Origin: Capitulum mitella
Lineage: Eukaryota > Arthropoda > Thecostraca > Pollicipedomorpha > Pollicipedidae
Assembly: GCA_030062745.1 (NCBI GenBank)
Contig: CP099839.1
Span: 4,263,115 to 4,327,114 of the forward strand
Direction: 5' to 3'
DNA length: 64,000 nucleotides
Shown here: positions 24,201 to 34,700 of the stretch, piece by piece
Position numbering within the stretch: position 1 is the first letter of the stretch
Layout of the letters: every line of letters starts with the position of its first letter
Position numbers and translations under genes: made by a program
Notes under the pieces: model-generated
Told to the model about the DNA's origin: nothing
What the model saw: only the letters and a program-made list of their open reading frames with translations
Database searches by the model: none

Positions 24201-26626
24201 TTGGGTTGCCCGGCACACAACTGTGTGCACTTGTGCCGGCCATGTACGATAGACTGCCGCGATTCACGCTTCTGTGCTAGGTAGTCGGTCAGAGGGCCAT
24301 TAATCTGACCGATCAGAAATCACATCAAAGCCCCGAGGACACTCATACTGGCTACCGACGAACAAACCCCGTGTTCGTTTTTGAAAAGTTGCGGTGCCCC
24401 CGGCCGCGGTTAATCGCCGCTGTCTGGCGGGTGCGTCACTCGGACGCAGGATGTTTGGTGAGACTATCGCCCGGACCCGCCCGGGGCACCGCGGGACCTG
24501 AGTCGTGCTGGGAATAACAGCAGTCTCTGCTGAAGGTCTCAGGAAGCATCTCGACTTTTGGACCCCTCCCACCCACTATTCGCCCTTTCCGATACATTTG
24601 AAATTCCCCTTCCCTTGCAAATATGTGAAATCGGAGCAAAATTCAGAAGCAGTTGTTTGTAACTGCTCCATTCTGTTAGTCCGTAAAGAGCACCTTTTAT
24701 GTCGCAAGCCTTCAGCAAACGCCCTCTGTCCTAACTGCTGCACTGTCTTCTCCCCAGACAACGATCTCGACAAGTCGTCGCTGCTGGCGTTGTGTCGACT
24801 TCAGCCTCAGGAGATTGCGGCCTCCGTTTCAGTTAATGTACGTTCTTTTCATGCTTTTGTAATATGTTGTGCTAAATGTTTTGCCAACACCTCGTAAGTC
24901 CGAAGGCTAAGTTCTTATTTGAACACCAAAAACTAGTTGACCAAGTGGGGCATTTACAAGCAGGCAGCTGCGAATCCTTCAAGTTGACTTGGGTTTGCGT
25001 TTACGTCCGTTAAACATATTGAATCCCACCTTGCATTTTCTAGAATCATTGGGTTTGAATGTGATCTAGATAAATAGTTCAGCTACCGTACTGTATGGTT
25101 AGTTGCTCATCATTTTGGCGGGAACGGTTTTCGTCATGGTGTTGTTCTGACGGCTTTTTGTAATCACACTATGTGCACGGTTCTCTGTCATTGTACTGCG
25201 TTCATATTTTACTGTGTGGTACTCTTTGTTATATTTGTTGGTGTGTGTTATATTACTGTGCTTACTGTTCTTTGCTATCGTGATCTGTGGATAGTTTCCG
25301 GTCATCACTGTGTGGGTTGCTCTGGTGTTGTATTCTATGGACAGCCCTTTTATCTTATTGTATCAAATTGTCTGTTTCTGTCTGGCATTGCCCATGAAAA
25401 CTGATGCTTTCAACGTATTATTTGCAAATGTATCTAAAACTTCTTTCCTTTACATCTGTGAATTCGAGGTACCTGTGTGGATGGGTGTCTGTGGTAAAGG
25501 ACCGGAATCTGAATTATGACTCCTGTTTCCATTGTATTACAGGCAGAGACGCGTTCAGCCATCAGTAACAGGGGCTACCAAGAGGTGCCGTCGATATGTT
25601 TCAAGAGCGTAGTCACCACGGGCTGGCTAAAGGACGTGGTCGAGCAGAAATGGATCTCGGCATCATGCCAATCCAGCAAGCGTGCCAGAATGTCGGCAGC
25701 CTCGCGATTCTGTGAGTTGCTGATCAGCTGACTGGTTCCGTAACAGCATTTTTTAGACGACGTTTCCGATATTGATGGTGCCAGTTTTACATACACTCAT
25801 TCTGAGATGTCGTAGTCATCTATAGTTCAGGACTTGAGGCATAATGACGCTTGACAATATGATGCTTAAATCAAGTAGATGTTCAGATAACGTGTTCAGT
25901 GCGGACTGGCACCAACTCCACGACTGGATTGACTGAAGTTGTAGATCGGTTTAAAACTGCGCGTTTTATGTGATTCGGAAACACTATCGACCTTGTGTTT
26001 TAGCATTACTTTATCAAGTCTCCATTCCACCAGTCTGTTGCCTTTGTTTTATCGTGGGCTGTGTCTGATATCATTTACTAGAACTGTCGTTACTGATAGA
26101 CATATAGTCCAAGTGCAATGAACTTGCGAAACGTTCACTGTCCATCGACATGCCATCTGACCCCTTTTGATTCGTTTCCTAATTAAGTTCCCAGTTTGGC
26201 TCTTTATTTTAAACAATTCACGAAAAGTAAAAAAGTACTCGCGTCAGTGTCATTTAATGTTTTAAAAAATAGTTAGAAAACTTTATTTAAGCGCAAAATT
26301 CAAGAAGGCATGGTTAAAAATACATGGTTGTCACCACTGAGAGAGGGCAGTTATCATGTCCAATGGTCGCTTCTTTTCGGGTGACGCTGATGTGTGGACT
26401 CACTACACTCTAAGCTGAAGTCTACTGCCCGGTGGGAATATCGGCGCAGGACCGGCAGAGGACTCAGGTGCGTGCCCTGCAGTGTTCTGAGGAATACCGG
26501 GACCCTGTGGCCCGGGACAATGACGCCGTTGTTGTGTGCACAGACGGCCGGCCGGTGGCGCGGCCGCCGTCGACGCCGGCTCGGCAGCCGTCGTTCCCGC
26601 CGCCCATCTTCCTGCGGAGGTCCTGA
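21225..26626 (+). CDS. LRRC42: LRRC42-like leucine-rich repeat protein
   Basis: Seven exons join without a frame break to 330 residues: 21225-21339, 22357-22628, 22983-23137, 23790-23908, 24758-24837, 25543-25711, 26544-26626 (TGA 26624). The family's function is poorly known (nuclear or cytosolic, conserved in animals). Seen: the family signature LDHLDSLEGFPELVGEQL, then leucine-rich repeats GLTHLSLSGCRMGD, LTHLYLAGCALT and ISLQQVDVRDNDLDKSSL, and a C-terminal GWLKDVVEQKW...AASRFYGRP tract matching the vertebrate tail pattern. Human LRRC42 is about 428 residues; the difference is mostly a shorter N-terminus and tail. The last join (T|AC in RFYGRP) is neat support for the terminal exon. Start: ATG at 21225, with a possible UTR acceptor just before. 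Confidence 0.82.
23152..23789 (+). repeat. Degenerate repeats of an exon start in LRRC42 intron 3
   Basis: Copies of the acceptor plus exon-4 start motif CAGACTGACGCACCTGTACC occur before the real exon at about 23154, 23337, 23441, 23691 and 23721, e.g. CAGACTGACACACCTGTGCC and CAGGCTAACACACCTGTACG. Several retain a CAG at the splice position. Spacing is irregular and the copies are diverged. Confidence 0.7.
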
Positions 26627-29600
26627 AGGCTGGAGACTCGGCGACCAGGCTCGGCGTGCACTGGCGTACCTGCATGCGTGGTTACGGTGTGCAGGCGAGC
26701 GTCGAAGAACGTTTTGGATTTGGTTCATCGTTTTGGATTTGTTTTTTTCGTACGTAGAAATAATTATGCCAGGTTTTGCGAAAAGCAACGGATCTTGCTG
26801 TTTACGAGAATATACTTTGTGTTTTTTACTTGCCATGTTTTCGTGCCCTGGCGTCAAGGCTAACATATGATGCATACTATAAAGAAAACAAACTTAACAA
26901 ACCCTGTGTTAAAAAGGAATTGATGTTCTTCGATTCGTTGCGGACAAAGCATGTATCTAGGCCGCATTGAGCCTGTGGAACTTCCAGTGCCCAAAGACAT
27001 GCTATTCGGCGACCCTTTTGATTCATTTGCTGATGAACTTGTCAATTTGGGTCTTTATCTTTTGTCTTTCGCGGAAATTGGTGTTGTAAATGTTCATTCA
27101 TGTTTCGAAAAATTGGACAAGTCAGCACGGGATTGCTGCGTTGTTCTTCACGATACGTTAAACGCACACCTAGCAGTCGTTAGCCAGGAATTGCGCTACT
27201 GGGTTTTCATTGAGTTCAGAGTCCGTGTAGTGCATCGTGAAAAACAAAATGTTCCCAAACCGCATGGGCTATGAATGACTAGGTATACACGAAAGCGTTA
27301 CTGTTCATCGGTGGTGCTAGCCACGACGGCAACTACGACGGATATTGTTCATCATGAGCGATTTTATGTTATCCTCCTTTAGCTTTGGACGGAGATTTAT
27401 CCTGCTGATTGTGGATGCCCTCGTAGTGATGAAAGCCAGACGCGTTCGGAATACGAGATATCTGATTTGAGACATTTTTGGCAGCCATGGTTTTTTATCT
27501 TGCCAAAATACTTGGACAACTGAGTGAGTCTGCACTGGTTTAGAATATAGATTGCCCTTTTTCGAGAATGGTTTATATATGCACTCACAGTTTTCTTCAA
27601 ATTAAAACTTATTTATATCTTTTCAAGTTTTGCTGCATTTTTGTGCGGAGCGCAGGCTGCAGATTACCGTCATATGGTAGCCTTCCGTATCAATGACAAT
27701 TTCAGCGTCTGTGATACATCCATGAAAAGTGGCCGAGTGTTGGCTGAAATATATACTTCGGGCTTCCGTGGTATGAAAAATAACAGATCATACAACCGCA
27801 AGAAAATAACATTCAAGGTTCCGTACTTAATTTCATTTCTCGTGTGAGTGCCTCTAGACATTTGCGCTCTTCTATGTAGTACATGGAAAACGCAACACTT
27901 GTCTTTTTAATTTGGGTCAGGTGCCGAAAACCCAGCAGCATTGTCTTAAATGTTTGTGCCTGTGAAGTACCGAGAAAATATTCATATTTTCTATGGCTGC
28001 ATGATGGCATAGTCATTGGTTGAGCTGGGAGCCTGAGCCTGTAAATGTATTTTTAAATCACTGCCCCTTTCCATTGAGAGTGGGACAAAATAATTTATTT
28101 TTTGTGCTGGAGAATTCAGTATTCCATTTTTAGTTACTACCTTGGCAGGTATTTTTATTAACCCCCCTCACATAAGGGGGAGAGAACCCCATCCCCAAGG
28201 TGTTCTGATGATAACTCCTTATTGGCCCAATTGATGTGCCTGAGACTCAGGGTACCCTCTGGGGCATCCTTTCTGCAGCTTATGGTGTAAAAAAGTCATT
28301 TACATTGCCATGGTAACTAGCTGTGACATAATGAAATAATGGAAAACACATCAGTCATTTTTGTGCACATACTCAGTTGGTTGACAATAATCCCATTTTC
28401 ATCCCAGTGTAAGATGGCTGGAGTGCTCAAATGCAACAGAATGTACATCAGTGGATGTAAAGTCTGCATCAGTATACATATGTTTGGCAGGCATATGATC
28501 ACTGCCTGGATGATGGAGGGTGCAAACTGAGATCATGAGCCACTGGGTGAAGCACATTACTTTACATGTCCATAGAATTATGATAGGAAATGCCAGTAAG
28601 TATCTCAGTGTATGCATTTATTTTTTTATTCAACAAATACCTGTTTTTTATTCATTTACTTGATATAAATTTAAGAAGTACATATTTCAAAATGGTCAGT
28701 ATATTCAGATTACTTGAGCTATAAGGAGCCAAATGGTATAACTGGTGCAATTTATCTTTCAGTTCAGAGCAGCTCAGTTCAGTTTATTTGCAGATCTTTC
28801 CACTATGTGGATTGCTGTTTGATTCTAGTCATTATGGTGCAGTGCATGCTCAATAGTAATGCAGATAGAACTAGAACTACAGATAAAACTTTCATGAAAA
28901 GAGGGCAGGATGCAAAGGCCTGACTTACTCCAACATATGGAGTGGTACTGATCATGGGTTGATGAGCCTGCAATATCATGGCATGTCCAAAGTTAGATTT
29001 TATTGTTGATACTGACTGTGCTTAAACACATTTCAGTCACAATGTTTGGATAATCTGAAATAAATCTAGGTCACTGGCTTAAGATAATCTTGGATGGCCC
29101 AAAAGGACCTTGGATGACTTAAGATGACCTTAGATGAGCTAAATTGGCCTCTTGAGTCATTTGACAATGGTGTTGACCAATTATTCAGACACTACATTTG
29201 ACTTAACATGACATGGCATTTGACTTGAAATGAGAATAGAAATTTTCGTATGTGTCATTGTTTTCCATTTCCCCATGTTTATCCCAGCCCCAAGTTTTCT
29301 CCATTCCTTCACACCTTTTTCTGTTTTTCTTTTTTTGTTATTTTTGAAAGATTTCATTTGTGCACCACAAAATTCCAGTGGAAATATTCATTCCTTGATT
29401 ATTACATGTTTTGAAATGAACATCATGGTTGCACATGGTATTCCCAAATGGTCTCAGTCAATGGCCTTGGTCCTGGAATTAAGTAAATGTTCACCATTGG
29501 TGTTGAGTATGACAGCTGTGAAATACCTCAGTTGGTACATTATGGCTCAACTCAGTAATGTTGCAAACAGTGCTGTTATGAGGGGATGCAGTGCTGAATG

Positions 29601-29745
29601 AACTAAACAGCATCAATAAACCTAACTGCATTTGTAAGAGCATGTATTCAACAAGGATAGAAGGTAGCAATGCCCAAAATGACAGCAATGAACTAGGCGA
29701 TTATCTAACTTTGCTGCATTGCCATTATGGTATGTTTGTTTGCAG
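26627..29745. other. Intergenic region LRRC42 to LYR/MTRFR locus
   Basis: Nothing I can name. The first part is probably the LRRC42 3' UTR (ATTAAA at 27602). An open frame at 26951-27274 (107 codons) and one at 27641-27847 have no family features. From about 28020 to 29720 lies a CpG-depleted, TG/CA-rich block containing repeated GATGACTTA/GATGACCTTA motifs near 29080-29150; CpG returns exactly at the LYR exon. Confidence 0.5.
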
Positions 29746-30390
29746 ATGTCGGCCCCCAGTGGAGCCCAGGTGCGCCGGCTCTACCGAGACCTGCTGCGGT
29801 ACGGACAAACGCTCCAGCTCACCGACAAGGCCTACTTCTACCGACGAGTGCGCGACGAGTTTCAGAAACACCGGAACGTCCAAAACGAAAGGCGCCAGCA
29901 GTTTCTGTTTGAGGTGACTCACCTGCTTATGCCACCAAGTATGCTTAGGTGGCATACTTGGTCTGCTAGTAGCGCCACGAACAAACTGCAAGAAGCTGTT
30001 GGAATGGAAATTTGTCGGAATCGATGTTTATCATTAAGTGCGAAATGACCCATTTAACCAAGTGAGAACTAGTTGCGCATTCGCCTACATTTTTCACGTT
30101 CCAATTCCCAGTTTGCTGTCGGTTATGAAAGCATTCTGAAAAGACATTCCAAGCTTGCTGAAGTACCATTCAGGTGCATGGGATTACCGAAAGAAACTAT
30201 TTCCCAATTGAATGTGGAAGCCGTTCCCGTGTCGATGGTGGTCCCTGTTCTCCTTCACTGACGCCCTGTGTCTGCTGTGCCCGCCAGAGGGGCCGGTCGG
30301 TCCTCGCTCTGCCCTCCGCCACTGACGCCCAGTGTTTGCTGTGCCCGCCAGAAGGGCCGGTCGCTGTTGGCTCGGCGCCGGCTAGTCTGA
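29746..30390 (+). CDS. LYR-motif mitochondrial microprotein (MIEF1-MP/AltMiD51-like), upstream cistron
   Basis: Two exons, 29746-29913 and 30352-30390 (TGA 30388), give 68 residues. Seen: LYR at residues 12-14 in VRRLYRDLLRYGQTL, the aromatic-rich helix AYFYRRVRDEFQKHRN and a basic C-terminus ending KGRSLLARRRLV. Spacing and length closely follow the 70-residue human MIEF1 microprotein, which with MALSU1 and mitochondrial acyl carrier protein docks on the large mitoribosomal subunit during assembly. In vertebrates that microprotein is an upstream frame of MIEF1; here it stands upstream of an MTRFR-like frame instead. The ATG follows directly after an acceptor (TTTGCAG), so a 5' UTR exon must lie upstream. 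An earlier duplicate acceptor (exon start 30288) would change the C-terminus and frame. Other LYRM families are the alternative. Confidence 0.8.
30261..30368 (+). repeat. 64-bp tandem duplication carrying a 3' splice site
   Basis: CACTGACGCCC...TGCTGTGCCCGCCAG followed by AGGGGCCGGTCG at 30288 is repeated 64 bp later as AAGGGCCGGTCG at 30352. Both copies keep a pyrimidine-rich CCCGCCAG acceptor. The downstream copy is the one consistent with the LYR protein tail. Confidence 0.88.
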
Positions 30391-30393
30391 GCC

Positions 30394-31504
30394 ATGCTGG
30401 CGGCGATGGCGCGCGCCGCGGCCGCCGCGCTGGTCGGCCGCTCTCGGTGGACGCCGGCCTGCGCCGCGGCGCGCCGTCCGGCCGGCGGCGACGCCATCGA
30501 CTGGTCCCGGTTCCCGCGGCTGGCTGAAGACGAGCTGGAGGAGCGCTTCGTGCGCGGTAGCGGCCCCGGCGGCCAGAGCGTCAACAAGACGGCCAACTGT
30601 GTCAGCCTGAAGCACGTGCCCAGCGGTGAGTGCCGCTGCTGAGCCGCCCGCTGTGGCCCGTCGGACACCGGATGACCCGTCATGGGAGCTATATCAGCTT
30701 ACGACCTTCGAAATTGCCTTTAAGATGCGTCTGTGATGAGGTGTCTCGTCGCGTCATGAGCAGAATTAAGCGCGATCGGATGACATTTCCCTGTGTATCC
30801 GAGTGGCCGCATTTAGTCCGCAGTTAGTCTGTGAGTTAGTTATCATTTGACGTTCTTGACAGTGTCAGTTCGTACAGAAGATTTATGACGTGTATATATA
30901 TTATAATATATAGTGTATATATTATAGGTCATTACGTCCATTCGTCGTTAGCCCTAAGTTTCCCGTCAGTCGACTTGTTTGCGCTTTCGGAGGATTGTCG
31001 CGGTGCACGCAAGGATCCCATTACTGAGCACCGGGCCTGATCGAACAAACGCAACCGAAATGACAGACACACGAGAGACTCAGATGAGCGGGACATTGGG
31101 TTGGCAGATTTAAGTGCTCCGTGAGCCTTGTCGAGCCCATTCGCGTACAGTTGCACCCTCGCGTCCGTCTCACGGCACGAGTCTCCCCGGCGGCCTGCTG
31201 CGTGATTCCGCTGCGTCTCTCCGGCCGGACCGGCGGGGCTCTGACTCTGACTCTGACTCTGACCGGCCGGTCGGCAGGTCTGGTGGTCAAGTGCCACGAG
31301 TCCCGCTCGCTGGAGACGAACCGGCGCCGGGCGCGCGAGCTGCTGGCCGCCCAGCTGGACCGGGCGCTGCACGGCGAGCAGTCGGTGGCCGCCCAGCAGG
31401 AGCGCATCCGCGCCCGCCGCCAGGAGCGGCGCGACGGCCAGCGCCGCCGCCGCCACCAGCGCAAGCAGCAGTGGCGGGAGCGCGAGTCGCCGCCCGACCC
31501 CTGA
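30394..31504 (+). CDS. MTRFR: MTRFR (C12orf65)-like mitochondrial release/rescue factor, downstream cistron
   Basis: Exons 30394-30625 and 31278-31504 (TGA 31502) give 152 residues. The family rescues stalled mitochondrial ribosomes by hydrolysing peptidyl-tRNA. Seen: an Ala/Arg-rich N-terminus without acids typical of a mitochondrial presequence (residues 1-30), the GGQ loop [16 protein letters not shown] (GGQ at 59-61), the strand [19 protein letters not shown] and a long basic tail ([14 protein letters not shown]). There is no codon-recognition domain, as in MTRFR and unlike MTRF1/1L. Human MTRFR is 166 residues. The start ATG at 30394 is three bases after the TGA of the LYR frame, in the same exon and same frame, so translation needs reinitiation, leaky scanning, stop readthrough or a separate promoter. 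A second ATG at 30406 has a stronger context. No AATAAA seen before the convergent WRN stop. Confidence 0.9.
30886..30928. repeat. AT-rich palindromic tract in MTRFR intron
   Basis: Alternating TA/AT sequence (TATATATATTATAATATATA and a near copy) that can fold on itself; microsatellite-like. Confidence 0.7.
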
Positions 31505-31647
31505 GTCGGCCACTGCGCGACTCTGAGTCGGCTGATGGTGCCACACGCCTGTCGGTGGCCGGGCGCCGGGCCCACGGTTGGCACCGTCTGCCTAGTTTGA
31601 CCGCATGTGGCAGCCGTGATACAAGAGAGCGGCTTCAGAGATGGCCG

Positions 31648-31653
31648 TTTATT
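31648..31653 (-). terminator. Probable polyadenylation signal of the WRN-like gene
   Basis: TTTATT on the + strand is AATAAA on the - strand, 142 bases past the WRN stop codon. It would place the WRN 3' end just short of the convergent MTRFR stop at 31504. Confidence 0.55.
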
Positions 31654-31794
31654 ATATCTGATGCAGCGCAACGATAGCTGAACCGATATAGCAGGTACTG
31701 ATGATGTCTATGACACGATGAACTACTTCAATGCGACAACGTGCGGAACGAAAATATACAACTAGTCCGTCTTGCACAGATATGAGCCTAACGA

Positions 31795-34700
31795 TCACAG
31801 CGAGAGGAGAGAGCTCTTCTTACTTGCTTTGACGGCCTGCGATGACGTGGATGCCCTCATCCAGGCGGGCAGTTTCCTCTTGGTGGCGGCGCCGGCGCTG
31901 GGAGCGGCCGGGGCATCGTCCTCCGAGTCCGAGTCGGGGAGCAGGCGGCCCGGACGGACGGCGGCAGTCCGGCGGCGCGGCGCCGCCGTCCGGGCGTTCA
32001 CCTCGGCCGGGTCCAGTGCGCCCCAGAGCGGCCGGCTCGGCGCGCCCGGCGCGTCGTCGGCCGGCGCCGCCGCCGCGCCCGGCCACCGGAACTTCTGCAG
32101 CCGCGCGGCGGCCCGCTCCGGCAGCGCCGCGGCGGCCGGCCGGCGGGGGGCCGCCGACTCGGCCGACTCCGCCGCCGCCGCCTCGGCTTCGGCGAGCCGC
32201 TCGGCCTCGGCGCGCCGCTCGGCCGCCGCCAGCGCCGCCTCGGCTCGCTGCTCGGCCGCCTGCACCTCGGCCTCGTCCGGCTCCCAGTCGTCTCCGAACG
32301 GGTCCACCAGCTGGATAAAACCGGCCGGCAGCGGCCTGGCAGCCGGCGGTGGCGTCGGCGCCGGCGCCGGCGACGGCGGCGGTGGCGGCTTCGCCGGAGC
32401 CGGCGGCGTCGCCTCCTCCGCAGACATGAAGCGGGTCGGCAGCGGCTGCGACGTCGCCAGGCGGCGGGCCGGCGCGATCGTGGTTGAAACCGCCGGCGAT
32501 TTGGACGACAGCCAGCCGTCCAACGGTCCGGCCGGCGCCGGGGACTCCGCGGTGGCCAATCCTGCCTTCCCCGCTGCCGCCGGCCCTGCCCTCTCCGTGG
32601 CCGGTCCCGGCTCCTGGGAAGACCGATGGAGGTCGGCGGACGGGGAGCACCACAGGAGAACCTCTCAACTGAGCGCTTCTCGAACAACGAAGTGAACGTT
32701 TTGAACGGCACGCTAACACTTGGTACCTGTTTATGAACTGCAGTGCGTGCTTTTGTTTAAATCCCTTTCTTGTTTGCATGTGGACCCTCGTAAAGCAACA
32801 ACAGAAAGTTTTGCCGTTTAAAGGCGGAATTGACACCTGTGGCACAGGGTGTGGCAGCATTAGTTCAACGTACCAAAAGACGTACCCAGTGTTCTGGGTC
32901 TCGTTCAGCGACTCGACTTACCTTCTCACCAGTCAGGCCGAACATCCTAGACAGGACGCTGAGGCAGACCTTCAGCTGGTCGTAGGTGATGTGGTCCGGA
33001 CAGTGTTCCTTAACCGTGCTCAGTCGACTGATGTCTGTCCGACAGGGCGTTATAAGCACGTGCGCTCCCTGGGTCTAAAAAGGATGTATTGTGAAGCAGA
33101 ATAACATTAATCTTTACCAGTTTACCAAGCATAGTGTCATTTGCAAGAAGTACGGGCTTACAGCATAGGACAAAACCGCTTGCCAAGATCGCATCAGACA
33201 CAAGAAGCAGCACAGACAGTCATGGGTCAACACGACTGGTGCACCATGATGGTGTATCACACGCTGAGGAGACACTGGATGCGTGAGGCTTACACACACC
33301 CGTACCTAGTGCGAAGTGTGTAGAAGGAAAAAAGAAGGTCCGCAGCGCTCTTTTTCGAAGCCACCGCGAAAATCCATTCAAAAATCAGTGGGAGTGACGG
33401 CATTCTGAGCAGTAGGGCCGAGCCTGCTGGCCGCCGCTGAACCGTATCGTCAGCGTGTGACAGACATGACCCGGACCGATCCCCGTCGGCTCGACGTCGG
33501 CCGCGCAGGCGCAGTACCGGCCTGAAATGACCACCGAACTGCGCACTATCGACATGGTGACCACCGGACTGCGCAATACATATCTGAGATGACCGCGGGA
33601 ATGTCCAGTGCCGATCTGAGTTGCCCGACGGATTGCGAAATATAAACCTGAACTGACCCTGGACTGCGCAATGCCGACCTGAACTGACCGCATGACTGCG
33701 CAGTGTGGGCATCCATTGACCGCATGGCAGCGCATTACCGATCTGAGTTGACCACAGGACTACGCAGTACCGGCCCGAGTTGACCGCAGGACTGCGCAGT
33801 ACCAACCCGAGTTGACCGCAAGACTGCGAAGTACCGACCTGAGTTGACCGCAGGACTGCGCACCACTCGGCACACGGTGTCGACCATAGCCTGGTCCACG
33901 TCCACGGCGGCCAGATCCACGGTCAGGCCCAGCTTAATCGCATCACACAGGTGGCCGATTACGGTGGAGGGCTTCAACAACCTGCATCAGCGGCGAGAAC
34001 TGATGGTATACAGCGCCCGCTGCGCACTGATGTCCGGACAGATGGACATCGACATCATCCGGTCCGGGACTTGAGGACCACGATTTCGCGTCAGTTCCAA
34101 ACAACAAACGATTCTGTCATAACACATCGAAAGCGACAATCACTCCATCGTATACCTCGTCAAACCAGGCTGTGCTCAGCGTCCAATATAAACGCAAACC
34201 CGGCCGGTACAATCTGCTACTAACGACGGTTACCGGTCTCCGCAGAGGCCGGACACCCACCGTTCGGCGGCGGCGTGGGCCACCGTCTGGCCCCAGCGAC
34301 ACACCCTCAGGTAGGAGTCGCGCTGCGTGTCGGACAGCCGCAGCAGCAGCGCCTCCTGGCGGACCTCCGCCGCCTTGTCCGCGGCGCCCTCGGCAGGCAC
34401 CTGCCGAGCACCGGACGGCGGCGTGACGTCAGCGCGAGACAGTGGAGCGTGAAAACGTCACAGGCCGATCTCACATCCAAACAGGCACAAAAACGCAAAC
34501 ACGAACAAACGATGGGAATAAAATATAAAAGCGTAACAGCACAATAGTAGGCATCTGGTGAGTCGGAAGCAGCAAATGAGCACGAAATCTAATCGTCGTT
34601 ACCTATCCTTGGTGGAAAATCCCCGGCCCAGTCACCTGGTGGTCGAAGTTGTTGGTGCTGAGGTTGTGCTTAAGCGCCATGTCGGTGATGAGCTCGACAA

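Noticed and set aside
26951-27274. 107-codon frame downstream of LRRC42
   Set aside because: No recognisable domain, no convincing start or neighbouring exon; may be 3' UTR. Kept only as part of the intergenic note.
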